A stretch of DNA of 64,000 nucleotides, taken from contig CAWDJJ010000002.1 of NCBI GenBank assembly GCA_963802635.1, positions 930,001 to 994,000 on the forward strand, in the 5' to 3' direction. The stretch is from CAVTLG01 sp963802635. GTDB taxonomy: Bacteria; Chloroflexota; Ktedonobacteria; Ktedonobacterales; Ktedonobacteraceae. The first letter of the stretch is position 1. The number at the start of each line of letters is the position of its first letter. Positions 20,691 to 29,794 of the stretch are shown here, in pieces. The notes beneath the pieces were generated by a model. That model saw only the letters and a program-made list of their open reading frames with translations. It did no database searches and was not told where the DNA came from. A program made the position numbers and the translations under genes.

Positions 20691-20720
20691 TTGGAATACC
20701 TCAGTTTCGTATGCTATACT
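20691..20720 (+). promoter_or_regulatory. Putative promoter before the truncated acyl-CoA synthetase
   Basis: TTGGAA at 20691-20696 and TATACT at 20715-20720 are 18 bp apart. The next start codon is at 20757. Weak -35, good -10. Confidence 0.35.
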
Positions 20721-20756
20721 AGCATTCAATCATACCTCTTGCACTGACCCTTATCA

Positions 20757-21365
20757 ATGAAGATTGTGCCAACATCAGTGATAGAACAGTTGCAAAAGTA
20801 CAGTTGTGGCAATCACAACGATGCGCATAAGCCAATAATAGTGCTGACATGTGATGAACAGGGCAACGAGGTCCCACACGACGGAATAGCACTCGGCGAA
20901 ATTGTGGCGCGCGGCAATATCGTCATGAAGGGCTATTACAATGACCCCGCAGCTACAGCGCGTGCTTTTGAGGGAGGCTGGTTTCATACAGGCGACGTAG
21001 CGGTTGTTCACTCAGATGGCTATATCGAAATCCGTGATCGTCTGAAGGACGTGATCATCAGTGGAGGAGAGAATATCTCCTCCGTCGAGGTCGAAGGTAT
21101 ACTCCTGCGTCATCCGGTAGTACAGGAGGTCGCGGTCGTGGGACTACCCGATACCCAATGGGGCGAGGCCCAACATGCATTTGTTGTTCTCAAAGCAGGG
21201 CAGAGCGCAACAGTGGAAGAGCTACGTGCCTTCGTCCGCAACCACATGGCACACTTCAAAGTGCCTAAGTTATTCACATTTGTTAGTGAATTGCCCAAGA
21301 CTGCTACCGGCAAGATCCAGAAATATATCCTGCGTGGCCGCAAAACAGCGATTTCCGCGCAGTAA
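20757..21365 (+). pseudogene. C-terminal remnant of an AMP-forming acyl-CoA synthetase
   Basis: 202 aa. From about residue 35 it matches the C-terminal third of ANL enzymes: GEIVARGNIVMKGYYNDP, WFHTGDVAVVHSDGYIEIRD, RLKDVIISGGENISSVEVEG and PKTATGKIQKYILR with the catalytic Lys. The AMP-binding core and P-loop are absent, and the first ~30 residues are not like the family, so the gene has lost its 5' two thirds. On its own it cannot make acyl-adenylate. Confidence 0.75.
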
Positions 21366-21445
21366 TATGCCAGGGGAAAAGAGTGATAGCCTTTTCCCCT
21401 ATTCTTCCTCTAAGGACGGCAATCACCGCCTTCCCAATAGGTTCG

Positions 21446-22243
21446 CTATTTGGTGGTCAGACCGGCAGCATAGGAGATACCACCCCATATGTGCGCGCGA
21501 AAAAGGGGTTCGCTGTAGCTCTCCACGGTATGTCCTAGCGCAGTATACCAGGCACGACCACCATTAAACGCGTGATACCAGGCAATAGGATGATCACGTC
21601 CCATCGTGCCACCACGATACGTCGTCTCGTCTACGGTGAGTAAGATGTGGACATGGTCACGTGGATTGGTGGCGAAATCGTACCATTCATCAGTATGTAC
21701 CCACTTGTTGGGTAACATCACAGTTGAAGCATTATGGTGATCCTCAACCGTAATCATTGCCTGCGCTATCGCCGGGTGACTCTTAAAAAATGCCCCGACG
21801 AGCTGACCATACCATGCCCATTGGTGTTCAGTATCACTGGCCGAGTGAATGCCTACATAACCGCCTCCAGCACGGATGTAGTGTTCAAAAGCGGCTGCCT
21901 GCTCCTGATCAAATACGGTTCCTGTGGTACTCAGAAAGATAATAGCCTTGTAACGCGCCAGATTGGCATTAGTAAATAACGCCGCATCTTCAGTAGCGTC
22001 AACGGCAACATGATGCTCAGCCGCTAGCTGACGAATAGCGGCAATGCCCGCCGGGATAGAAGCATGCCGATAGCCTGCCGTTTTAGAAAAAATCAGTAAT
22101 CTCGGCGTAGTGCCATTTACAGTGGTCGTAGGCACTTGCGTTGTCCCCACTTGAGAACTACAACTGATACAGCAGCACAACATTGTTATAGCGGCAATGA
22201 GGGAAACTGGCATCACCTGTATAGATTGCTTCGCCTTCCCCAC
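21446..22243 (-). CDS. Secreted ThuA-domain protein
   Basis: 265 aa. The N-terminus is a signal sequence (Lys-rich, then SLIAAITMLCCCISC, with possible lipobox cysteines) and a Thr-rich spacer. The mature part is a ThuA/trehalose-utilisation-type domain related to class I glutamine amidotransferases: LLIFSKTAGYRHASIPAGI, AIIFLSTTG, GGGYVGIHSASDTE, HPIAWYHAFNGGRAWYTALGH. Members are linked with sugar metabolism, but the reaction is not known. It starts 3 bp after a ribbon-helix-helix gene, so the two form an operon. Confidence 0.78.
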   Translation of the reverse strand: MGKAKQSIQVMPVSLIAAITMLCCCISCSSQVGTTQVPTTTVNGTTPRLLIFSKTAGYRHASIPAGIAAIRQLAAEHHVAVDATEDAALFTNANLARYKAIIFLSTTGTVFDQEQAAAFEHYIRAGGGYVGIHSASDTEHQWAWYGQLVGAFFKSHPAIAQAMITVEDHHNASTVMLPNKWVHTDEWYDFATNPRDHVHILLTVDETTYRGGTMGRDHPIAWYHAFNGGRAWYTALGHTVESYSEPLFRAHIWGGISYAAGLTTK

Positions 22244-22246
22244 TGC

Positions 22247-22393
22247 CTACTTGCCTTTCTCCTGTTGATCGACATATTGCTCGATTAGATAGTTAATCTC
22301 ACTATTAGCCGACCGCTTATTCTTCCTGGCGACTTTTTTGAGCCGTTCCAGAAGCGTTGGATCGATGTAAATCGTAAATCTCTTCGTTTCCAT
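22247..22393 (-). CDS. Small ribbon-helix-helix (Arc/CopG-like) regulator
   Basis: 48 aa from the start at 22393: KRFTIYIDPTLLERLKKVA forms the strand and first helix, and SANSEINYLIEQYVDQ the second helix, the usual RHH layout. Such proteins are autoregulating repressors or antitoxins; no toxin is adjacent, only thuA 3 bp downstream. A 15-bp palindrome lies 10 bp upstream of the start codon. A longer reading back to 22456 lacks family similarity. Confidence 0.65.
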   Translation of the reverse strand: METKRFTIYIDPTLLERLKKVARKNKRSANSEINYLIEQYVDQQEKGK

Positions 22394-22402
22394 ACAGGGA
22401 GA

Positions 22403-22417
22403 GTAACAGTATGTTAC
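22403..22417. promoter_or_regulatory. Putative operator palindrome of the RHH-thuA operon
   Basis: GTAAC-AGTAT-GTTAC, a perfect 5+5 palindrome 10 bp upstream of the RHH start codon. The position fits autorepression by the RHH protein. Confidence 0.4.
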
Positions 22418-22673
22418 CCGTATGTCAAGGACATTTCCCCGATACCCAAACCTCAAAAAAGGAAGGGCGCTTTCGCTTGAAAGACGGGGATTTTCCCGCG
22501 CCTGTTTCTTCTATAAAGCAGAAGACCACAGAGGATCTATTGACATGTTACCATTGTCTTCTGAAAATTAGTAGAAGGATACGACGAAAGCGCAATTTCG
22601 TCCTTCGTCGGAATGCAGGATGCTCATACATGTCTCCATTGTGTGTAATTTGCAGCAGAAAGGAAAGTTCTTT

Positions 22674-23084
22674 ATGATCAATTACACCGACGAGCAGAAG
22701 AGCAAAATTATGCAGATGCCAGCCGCCGTGCTCTTAGAGTCTATGCTAGCCGATGCGGGTAGCGCTATTGTGAGTATGCGCGAATTTGTTGCTGGTGAGA
22801 AATTTATTACTGACGCTAGAGCACAGTTTCCGCGTAATGCGTTGATCCAGGATATGACCCGGGATGTAAGTTTGCCGAAGATGGAGGAGATCATCCAACA
22901 TGTTTTCACACTGGGCGACCTGAACACCATGCGCATGGACTGCCAGAAGAAAATCAACGCAGGGCTGGCTGTGCTGGCACACGATGAAGAGGCCAACCAG
23001 TTTAAGGCTTTTCTGGTAGCGCTGGCTGAGCGAGTAGTCGGAGCCGCTGGAGAAGGCTTTTTGGCAATCGTGGGGCAAGAGTGA
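22674..23084 (+). CDS. Conserved-looking hypothetical helical protein
   Basis: 136 aa from 22674, with AAAGGAAAG upstream of the ATG. Predicted to be all-helical and soluble (MPAAVLLESMLADAGSAIVS, MEEIIQHVFTLGDLNTMRMD, FKAFLVALAERVVGAAGEGF). The repeated small-residue helices and the ending GEGFLAIVGQE are regular enough for a real gene, but I do not recognise the family. It stands alone between divergently oriented genes. Confidence 0.6.
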   Translation: MINYTDEQKSKIMQMPAAVLLESMLADAGSAIVSMREFVAGEKFITDARAQFPRNALIQDMTRDVSLPKMEEIIQHVFTLGDLNTMRMDCQKKINAGLAVLAHDEEANQFKAFLVALAERVVGAAGEGFLAIVGQE

Positions 23085-23164
23085 GCGCGAATGAAGCGGC
23101 TTATATCAATCAATTGAAGCGACAATTGAGCGTTGCGTCTACACCCTCAATGTAACTCCCTGGC

Positions 23165-23233
23165 ATACCAGCGCTTTTTGTGCTGGTATAGTCACGGAGA
23201 AAAGCAGTGTCGCCACATCAAAGGTGACACTGC
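23165..23233. terminator. Two stacked hairpins after the helical hypothetical gene
   Basis: ATACCAGC (23165-23172) pairs with GCTGGTAT (23182-23189). GCAGTGTC (23204-23211) pairs with GACACTGC (23226-23233). Both are perfect 8-bp stems downstream of 22674-23084. Neither has a clear U tract. Confidence 0.4.
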
Positions 23234-23335
23234 TTGACATATTTCGAGCTGACAACGTATGCTGTTAGCGATAGCTTCAGAAAGTGAAGCTTTGCCAATG
23301 CTATCAGCTACAGGACAAGAGAGGTTTATTGTTGC

Positions 23336-23965
23336 ATGAGTCAGTATGAAGTCACCAGCATTAACTTTCATTTCGATCCACTTTGCCCTTTTGCCTGGCG
23401 CACAGCTCTGTGGGCACGTGAGGTACGCAACGTGCGTCCACTGGCGATCAACTGGCGCTTATTTAGCCTGGAAATAGCTAATCGTCCCGAGGGTACGGAA
23501 CCCGATTATGTGAAAAGGTCCGACTGGACCGCACTACGCACGCTGGCCCTGGTCCGCCGCCAACATGGCAATGAAGCTATCGAGAAATTGTACATTGCGC
23601 TAGGCAACGCGCAACACGGGCGCAAAGAGAGTATCCAGGTGCGCGCAACGGTGGAAGCCTGTGTTCAGGAGGCTGGCTTTGATCCCGAGATCGTAGAAGA
23701 GGCCCTCAATGACGCGAGCACTATCCAGGATGTGCTCAATGATCACGAAGAAGCCGTCACACGCTACCACGCCTTCGGCGTACCGACCATCGCGCTGGAG
23801 GGATCGGACGTGGGCATCTACGGTCCCGTGATCAATACGGTACCAAAAGGCGAAGAGGCCGGTGAATGGTGGGATCACGTGTCCTGGGCACTCAGGCAGC
23901 CCAATCTGTTTGAGCTGAAACGCAGTCGCTCAGTTATTAAACACCTGGATCGCGTGTCCGCCTGA
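23336..23965 (+). CDS. DsbA-like thioredoxin-fold protein (Rv2466c/FrnE type)
   Basis: 209 aa, cytoplasmic. It starts INFHFDPLCPFAWRTALWAR; in the Rv2466c-like, mycothiol-dependent reductase group this is the CPWC site. Here it is CPFA, so only the first Cys remains, giving a monothiol site. Later features are GVPTIALEGSDVGIYGPVI with the cis-Pro (VPT) of thioredoxin folds and W-rich C-terminal helices. It is likely a thiol oxidoreductase or a glutathione-S-transferase-kappa-like isomerase. Confidence 0.75.
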   Translation: MSQYEVTSINFHFDPLCPFAWRTALWAREVRNVRPLAINWRLFSLEIANRPEGTEPDYVKRSDWTALRTLALVRRQHGNEAIEKLYIALGNAQHGRKESIQVRATVEACVQEAGFDPEIVEEALNDASTIQDVLNDHEEAVTRYHAFGVPTIALEGSDVGIYGPVINTVPKGEEAGEWWDHVSWALRQPNLFELKRSRSVIKHLDRVSA

Positions 23966-23982
23966 CAGGTACGTTTCCCAAC

Positions 23983-24010
23983 CTGCTGTTTTAGTGCGTG
24001 AAAACAGCAG
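23983..24010. terminator. Bidirectional intrinsic terminator
   Basis: CTGCTGTTTT (23983-23992) pairs perfectly with AAAACAGCAG (24001-24010), loop of 8. It sits just after the DsbA-like gene (+) and downstream of hicA (-), so it can serve both. Confidence 0.6.
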
Positions 24011-24133
24011 AAGGGGATGGTATTTTCTCTGCGCCAGAGGGTGGCTTAACGCTCAGAGGAAGCCCAACAGCGTGATTGTACTCACCGAAGAATGATTTCT
24101 CTCCTTGAGAGGAAAATAGGACGAAACATATCG

Positions 24134-24361
24134 TTATAGTAATTCGAGAAATTGATCTATGTTTAGCCGAGCTTGTTTAAGAAGATGTGCTAATGTCGAA
24201 GCTTTGACGGGGCGATGTGCAGGAACAGTAATTTTGAGGGTCTCAGTATGTGTATGCTTTTGTAACCGGATATGGCTACCACGTTGACGTACAACTATCC
24301 AACCATCTCGCTGTAAGGCTCTAACAATCTCAAGATACGATAAACTTGGAACCTTGCTCAC
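24134..24361 (-). CDS. hicA: HicA-family toxin (mRNA interferase)
   Basis: 75 aa with the double-stranded-RNA-binding-like HicA fold: SYLEIVRALQRDGWIVVRQR, then GSHIRLQKH with the catalytic His of the family, and PAHRPVKASTLAHLLKQA. HicA cleaves mRNA when free of antitoxin. It starts with a GTG that overlaps the hicB stop (GTGA), so antitoxin and toxin are translationally coupled. Confidence 0.85.
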   Translation of the reverse strand: MSKVPSLSYLEIVRALQRDGWIVVRQRGSHIRLQKHTHTETLKITVPAHRPVKASTLAHLLKQARLNIDQFLELL

Positions 24362-24561
24362 ACGTCAATCTCCTGTATATCTGCACGCTCATCAAACACC
24401 AAATCATCTTCAACAGGTTCAAGGTACAGCTTGATAGCTTCTCTGACGTTAGTGAGTGCTTCTTCAACAGTCTCGCCTTCGCTAATACAGCCGGGTAGCG
24501 ATGGGACATGCACAGTATATCCTCCTTCATCGCTTGCTTCAAGGACCACTTTAAAACGCAT
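24358..24561 (-). CDS. hicB: HicB-family antitoxin
   Basis: 67 aa: FKVVLEASDEGGYTVHVPSL, PGCISEGETVEEALTNVREA, the standard partial RNase H-like HicB fold. There is no DNA-binding extension, so autorepression may need HicA or another factor. The start at 24561 has GGAGG upstream. It forms the HicBA pair with the overlapping hicA. Confidence 0.87.
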   Translation of the reverse strand: MRFKVVLEASDEGGYTVHVPSLPGCISEGETVEEALTNVREAIKLYLEPVEDDLVFDERADIQEIDV

Positions 24562-24695
24562 GAACTACCTCCTTATCAAAACAATCAGCAGAATAAGCGC
24601 AGGCACACCGAATTTGCAATCCCTCTCTTATATCAAATCCTAACAAGTCCTGTACATTGGAACGCTAATTTGCTTCTGTACAAACGTGCATTGAT

Positions 24696-24830
24696 TGACA
24701 CTTCCCCGCTTGAAAGACGGGGAATTCTTCTTTCATCCAGTGGGCTTGCTCAGTGCCATGACTGACAAGGAGTAGTGGTCTTCTGTCCAGAAGCGTTTTC
24801 CACACGCGCGGGTGTGTCTGTTTCCGTATG
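24696..24830 (-). ncRNA. Predicted right-end guide (omega) RNA of TnpB copy B
   Basis: By analogy with characterised TnpB loci, the scaffold should cover the tnpB 3' end and the right-end hairpin, with the guide read from flanking DNA below 24695. The 5' boundary is a guess. Confidence 0.3.
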
Positions 24831-25979
24831 CCCTACGGTACAGCCTGTGGCCTTGTCTAAAATGGTACGAGCCGCATTGAGATCACGATCCAGCATCACC
24901 CCACAGTTCGTGCAGATGTGGGTACGCACGCTCAAGCTTTTCTTGATCCGCGTGCCACACTCCGAGCAATCCTGACTGGTGTAGTGTGGGGCGACTTTGA
25001 TCACCGAGATGGCATGCATCGCTGCATAGGCTTGTATCCAGGTGAGAAACTGGCTCCAGGCGGCATCATTGATCGATTTGGCGAGGTGGTGATTGCGAAC
25101 CAGATTGGCGATCTTGAGATCTTCAAAGGCAATCAGGTCGTGAGACGTGACCAGCGCGTTCGCCTGTTTACGGGCAAAATCTTCACGCTGCCTCTGAACT
25201 TTGAGATAGCCCTTTGCCAGGGCTTTCCTGGCCTTCTTCCGGTTCTGCGATGTCTTCTGCGTGCGCGAGAGGCGACGGTGCAAACGCTTGAGCTTCCTCT
25301 CTGCTTTGCGATAAAAGCGCGGATTGTCAACAGTTCGCCCTTGGGAGTTGGTGAAGTAGGCTTTGAGACCCACATCAATGCCAATCGGCTTGCCAGCAGG
25401 AACATGCTCAATCCTCCGCTCTGCCTCGACAACGAACTGGACAAAGAACCCATCAGCACGTTTGATGATGCGCACGCGTTTGATCTGCCGGAGGGGAAAG
25501 GTTTCAATATCACGCGTGCCCACCAGACGGAGCCGACCAATCCCGCAACCATCCGTGAAGGTGATATGCCTGCCATCAGGATCAAGCTTCCAGCCGGTGG
25601 TTTTGTATTCAACCGAGCGATTCTGGTGCTGGAAGGTGGGATAGCCCTTCTTTCCTGGTTTCTTCGCTTTGCAGTTCTCATAGAAGCGAGCGATAGCGAA
25701 CCAGGCGCGATCCGCACTGGCTTGACGCGCCTGCGAGTTGAGAGCTGCGGCAAAGGAAAACGCTTTGGCAAGAACCGCACAATAGCGTTGGAGATCGTTT
25801 TTGTTCACCCCATGAGTCTCCATCCACAGACACAGGCACTTGTTTCTGATGAACTGCACCGTGCGTATGGCTTCATCAATGGCCGCGTATTGTGCTTTGG
25901 TGCCATCGATTTTGTACTCGTATTGAAGCAGGTCGTTTGCCCTTTCCTCGTTTCTTCCTATTCTACCTCCTGAGAGCAA
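24750..25979 (-). CDS. tnpB: TnpB RNA-guided nuclease, copy B
   Basis: Up to 409 aa. RuvC-I GIDVGLKAYF (Asp ~202), RuvC-II AFEDLKI (Glu ~286), a zinc ribbon CSECG...CTNCG (~339-360) and RuvC-III LDRDLNAAR (~363) are all present, so the nuclease site looks complete. TnpB proteins cut DNA next to a transposon-adjacent motif using an RNA from the element's right end. The start is unclear: the reading opens with TTG at 25979, but similarity to relatives begins near LLQYEYKIDG, where a CTG is available. It retains the zinc finger and C-terminal tail lost in copy A. Confidence 0.85.
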   Translation of the reverse strand: MLSGGRIGRNEERANDLLQYEYKIDGTKAQYAAIDEAIRTVQFIRNKCLCLWMETHGVNKNDLQRYCAVLAKAFSFAAALNSQARQASADRAWFAIARFYENCKAKKPGKKGYPTFQHQNRSVEYKTTGWKLDPDGRHITFTDGCGIGRLRLVGTRDIETFPLRQIKRVRIIKRADGFFVQFVVEAERRIEHVPAGKPIGIDVGLKAYFTNSQGRTVDNPRFYRKAERKLKRLHRRLSRTQKTSQNRKKARKALAKGYLKVQRQREDFARKQANALVTSHDLIAFEDLKIANLVRNHHLAKSINDAAWSQFLTWIQAYAAMHAISVIKVAPHYTSQDCSECGTRIKKSLSVRTHICTNCGVMLDRDLNAARTILDKATGCTVGHTETDTPARVENASGQKTTTPCQSWH

Positions 25980-26157
25980 TGAATGACAAGAGGGGAATTT
26001 GAAGCCGACAGTGGACGCAGAGTGTGAGATACCTCTCTGGTGCCTGATAACCTAAGGGATTATCCCAACCCATCGCGCCCCCAAGAGGAGGTGCCATTCT
26101 TCCCCGCCATGAATGGAATGGGGCTTTCTGGCTCGTTCACTGTAAGCAGATTTGATA

Positions 26158-27033
26158 TTAGTCTAGCTCGGGCTTGCTTCCCCAGACAGTGAGTATGTTC
26201 CAGGTTACGCAAAAATCGGGGTGGCGCATCTCCTTAAGGGCTTGTTGGTAGATGGTCATATAGTCTGGATCTCCACAGCCGCATTTCTGGATGAATGGAC
26301 GAAGCGTTTGAGCCATAAACATCATATCTTGGTAATAAGCCTCTCCTTCTGGCGTGCCTGCTCGAAACTTCATAGCATGGGCTTTCGTCTGGACCTGCTC
26401 ACACCCACACTGATCGAGGAGTCCTGCTAGATGGCCAGTTAACCCTGTACTTTCTTGCGTGAAGAGATGACCTGCCCGGAAGAGGGCACACAGAGCCATC
26501 CCTAAGAGTTGCATCAGTGCGGGACTGTTGCTCTGGAGAATGACCTCGGTGTCTGTGAGCCGCACAACTCCACCTGGGCGAGTGACCCGTAGCAGCTCAT
26601 TGAGCATTTTCGGCCATTCCCAGGTGCGCACAAAGCTGAGGCCGAACCGCAGATTGACCAGATCAAAGGAAGCAGCAGGAAAACCGAGTGGGCCTAGTAC
26701 ATCCATGACGTGAAACTCGACCCGGTCATGGATCTGATGGACTTTGGCTTGTGAGCGTGCACACCTGACCATACGCTGGCCGATGTCTATACCCACCAGT
26801 GATACCTCTGGATAGGTCTGGGCTACCTCCAAAAGCCAGTTCCCAGTGCCGCAGCCGACATCAAGCATGCGACGAAAAACAGTCGAGTCGGCTTGCTCTG
26901 GCAGGACACCGCCCATCCCTGCTGTGATCATGCGATCCTGGATTGTCAAACGGGTGAGTTCTTTCTCGTTCTTTCTCTCTTTAACAAAGTACGTACCGGG
27001 ATTCTCTTTACGTGGGCTACGACGAGTCGGCAT
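26158..27033 (-). CDS. Class I SAM-dependent methyltransferase (paralogue 1)
   Basis: 291 aa from the ATG at 27033, which has GGAG upstream; an in-frame start at 27087 is less likely. Motif I is MLDVGCGTGNWLLEVA, the Asp/Glu after strand 2 is VGIDIGQRM, and the post-II region is FDLVNLRFGLSFV. It has the same plan as the gene at 30812-31648 (QDR near the start, a GG turn, ending WG-KP), so the two are paralogues. Substrate unknown. The IS copy B end lies only about 10 bp beyond its stop. Confidence 0.75.
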   Translation of the reverse strand: MPTRRSPRKENPGTYFVKERKNEKELTRLTIQDRMITAGMGGVLPEQADSTVFRRMLDVGCGTGNWLLEVAQTYPEVSLVGIDIGQRMVRCARSQAKVHQIHDRVEFHVMDVLGPLGFPAASFDLVNLRFGLSFVRTWEWPKMLNELLRVTRPGGVVRLTDTEVILQSNSPALMQLLGMALCALFRAGHLFTQESTGLTGHLAGLLDQCGCEQVQTKAHAMKFRAGTPEGEAYYQDMMFMAQTLRPFIQKCGCGDPDYMTIYQQALKEMRHPDFCVTWNILTVWGSKPELD

Positions 27034-27248
27034 ACTACTCCACGCCTTCTTTCTGATCAATTCGCTTGCTTGCAGATCGATCCGCATTCACTCCACTCTT
27101 GAGGATGAATATAGCCAAATCAACTGCACATGCAACAAGCGGCCATCTTGCTGATGAGCTTTTTTCTCCAAATCTGATAGAGAGCCATGTCGTGTCATTT
27201 GCGTCATATGTTGGCACTGTGCAGCATATTGTGGCCTCGCATACATCC

Positions 27249-28422
27249 TCAGGCGTACTTCTTGATAAAGCGCTCGATACGAACCAGAGCCTCTTTCGAG
27301 CTGATCATAAGCGGTACAATATGCTGCACGCACATAACCTGCACCCGCCGCACCAAAGGCACTACCTGGCACAACGGCTACCTTCTCCTCAAACAGCAAC
27401 TTCTCGGCAAACTCCTCATCAGTCAGACCAGTACCACCAATATATGGGAAGGCGTAAAAGGCTCCACGCGGCTCACACGCGGGCAGACCGAGACGGTTCA
27501 GTCCCTTGACAAACATGTGACCACGGCGCTGATAATCATCATGCATCGCTTGCACGTCTGGCTCTCCGTGACGCAGGGCCTCCAGTGCAGCCTCCTGGGC
27601 CGCCGTGCCCGCGCACATAATGCAGTACTGGTGCACCTTGAGCATCGCTGCCATAATATGCGCCGGTCCCGCGACATAACCCACGCGCCAGCCGGTCATG
27701 GCATATGCCTTGGAGAAACCATCGAGCAAGATCGTACGCTCCTGCATACCTGGCAAGGTCGCGATACTGACATGCTCGGTGTTGTAGACCAGGCGGCTAT
27801 AGACCTCGTCGGCGGCAACGATCAGATTGTGCTCGACCGCCAGTCGCGCAATACCTTCCAGTTCGGCACGCGGTACCACGGCTCCGGTGGGATTGTTGGG
27901 ATTGCCGATTAAGATCATTTTTGTGCGCGGAGTGATCATGGCGGCAATTTCTGCTGCGCGCACAGCAAAATTGTAGCGCGCATAGGTAGGTACCGGTACG
28001 GGTACACCTCCCGCCAAAATCACATCGGCCTCGTAGGCCACATAGCCGGGATCAGGCAAAACAACTTCGTCGCCGGGATCAAGGATGGTGCGCATAGCCA
28101 GGTCCACGCCTTCACTGACACCCACTGTGACGAGCACCTGCTTCAATGGATCATAGGTCAGACCATAACGCTTCTGCAACATAGCAGCAATCTCTTCACG
28201 CAGTTCGAGCGTCCCAGAGTTAGAGGTGTAACGCGTACGTCCCTGCTGAATAGAGTCAATACCAGCCTGGCGGATATGCTCGGGCGTCACAAAGTCCGGC
28301 TCCCCCACACCTAACGAAATCACATCTGGCATCGTGTTGATAATATCAAAAAATTTGCGAATTCCTGAAGGTTTGATCCGAAGTACACGCTGGGACAGTA
28401 CTTCACGCTTGAGTATATCCAT
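27249..28422 (-). CDS. Class I/II PLP aminotransferase, frameshifted near the C-terminus
   Basis: Fold-type I aminotransferase of the aspartate/aromatic group: VISLGVGEPDFVTPEHI, RYTSNSGTLELREEIA, NPNNPTGAVVP, the Schiff-base Lys in LDGFSKAYAMTGWRVGY, and GYVRAAYCTAYDQLE. As written the frame runs on to 27088 with a meaningless tail. Removing one base in the T run at 27294-27296 gives QLEEALVRIERFIKKYA and a stop at 27249-27251, the usual ending of this family and a 390-aa protein. The start MDILKREV at 28422 is chosen by family length. Confidence 0.85.
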
Positions 28423-28576
28423 AGAGCATAATTTCCTCATTTCTTTTTCATTTGACAGATCACGCTGAGATAAGGCTCACATAAGCTTGTTAAAAGACTC
28501 TGCCCAGTTCTTCACTACCAAATGTAACACAGATAAGACCTGGAGACAATGCATCAAACAATAGGTGACACTCCGC

Positions 28577-29794
28577 CTAGGCGAAAGCCATAGCGGCTTC
28601 TTCCCTGTTGCCAGGGTTGAATTTCTCGCATGGTTTCCCAAACGAGCTACGCGAAGAATGATGCCGAAACCTCACTCCCGTGGGCGGTGCCATAGCGCCA
28701 ACTACAGGGCCTAAGCCCAGATACTTTCTTCGGATGTTGATGGCTCCAACTCCATCCCTATGGTACTGCCACTTACACTCTTTCTTTGTGCAGGTGAAGA
28801 CCCGTCCGCTTGGTGAAGTCTTGCGCTTGTGCTCGCAGACTGGACAGGTCTTGGAAGTGGAGTGCTCATCTTGCAATTCCACTCTCATCCCCAGCCTCTC
28901 AGCTTTATAGGTGAGCTTGTGGCGCACACTGCCAGCAGACCACTGGTGAATCTTCTGATTCGTCTTGGAGCCAACATCCACGTGTTGCCTGAGATCTCGA
29001 ACGTCGCCTATGACCACGGTTTGTACACCCTCTTCATACAGTGTAGAAACAAGTCGTGTTGTCTGCTTATGCTCGATATCCTTGATTTGATGCTTGAGTT
29101 TTCTCAGTTGCTTTTGCTTTGATCTGACCAGCTTCTTTCTTCGACGGGACCCTTTCTTTTTCCTGTCGATTTTCTTGCTCAACGTTTCTTTCAATTTGTT
29201 CTGGTATTGCTTCTTCGAACGCAGATACCGCCCGTTGAGGATATGGGTCTGCTCACCATCATGGGAGACAGCCATGTGGATCTCGCCCAAATCTATCCCA
29301 GCAACTTCACCACCCATCGGCTTGCACTCCGCTTCCAGCTTGTAGGTAGCGATTGCTTCATACTGCGTTCCGGTCCAGTGAATGACCACGGTCTTGGGTT
29401 TTTCCCATTTCCAGGCGAGAATGAGTGGAGCATTTCCCCGTCCATTTGACAGACTCATCTCTCCATTCTCAAGGGTGATGGCAGAGTCCTTGTACTCGAT
29501 GCGAAAGTACCATCGGCGTCTGCGTGGCGGGTGACTATTCGGGTCGGTCTTGCGGCGTTTCCTCCAGGACTTCAGACTGGCAAAGAAGGCTTGTACCGTC
29601 GCATCAGAAGTATGGGCATGCAGCTTCTCCGAGGTGAATATCCTCTCCATCTGAGCACACTTGAGCCAGATCCCCTTATGGCGAACCGTCCGCCAAAAGA
29701 AGACCACCGTCTTTGAGTAGAGGTCCCCACACGCATGAGCTAACTCATCAAGTTGCTTGGTCTTGCCAATATGGACCCTTCTGACCTGATACAT
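28577..29794 (-). CDS. tnpB: TnpB/OrfB nuclease of the complete IS605 element
   Basis: 405 aa from the ATG at 29794, which overlaps the tnpA stop. RuvC-I is GEVAGIDLGEIHMAVS. The RuvC-II strand reads TVVIGDVRDL, with Asp where many TnpB have Glu, a variant seen in part of the OrfB family. There is a zinc ribbon CPVCEHK...CTKKEC and RuvC-III QYHRDGVGAINI. It differs strongly from copies A and B. A longer reading to 29884 is rejected because of the TAATG coupling. Confidence 0.8.
   Translation of the reverse strand: MYQVRRVHIGKTKQLDELAHACGDLYSKTVVFFWRTVRHKGIWLKCAQMERIFTSEKLHAHTSDATVQAFFASLKSWRKRRKTDPNSHPPRRRRWYFRIEYKDSAITLENGEMSLSNGRGNAPLILAWKWEKPKTVVIHWTGTQYEAIATYKLEAECKPMGGEVAGIDLGEIHMAVSHDGEQTHILNGRYLRSKKQYQNKLKETLSKKIDRKKKGSRRRKKLVRSKQKQLRKLKHQIKDIEHKQTTRLVSTLYEEGVQTVVIGDVRDLRQHVDVGSKTNQKIHQWSAGSVRHKLTYKAERLGMRVELQDEHSTSKTCPVCEHKRKTSPSGRVFTCTKKECKWQYHRDGVGAINIRRKYLGLGPVVGAMAPPTGVRFRHHSSRSSFGKPCEKFNPGNREEAAMAFA

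Larger units (their letters stand above)
24695..26147 (-). mobile_element. IS200/IS605-group element, copy B (tnpB only, intact)
   Basis: About 1.45 kb, the sister of copy A. TTCCCC (24702-24707)/GGGGAA (24719-24724) form the end hairpin beyond the tnpB stop, and a CCCC/GGGG hairpin around GCCATGAATGGAAT lies near 26105-26122. The far end finishes GTTCACTGTAAG as in copy A. Flanks differ from copy A, so these are independent insertions. It lacks ~90 bp of the leader seen in copy A and has no tnpA. Confidence 0.78.
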
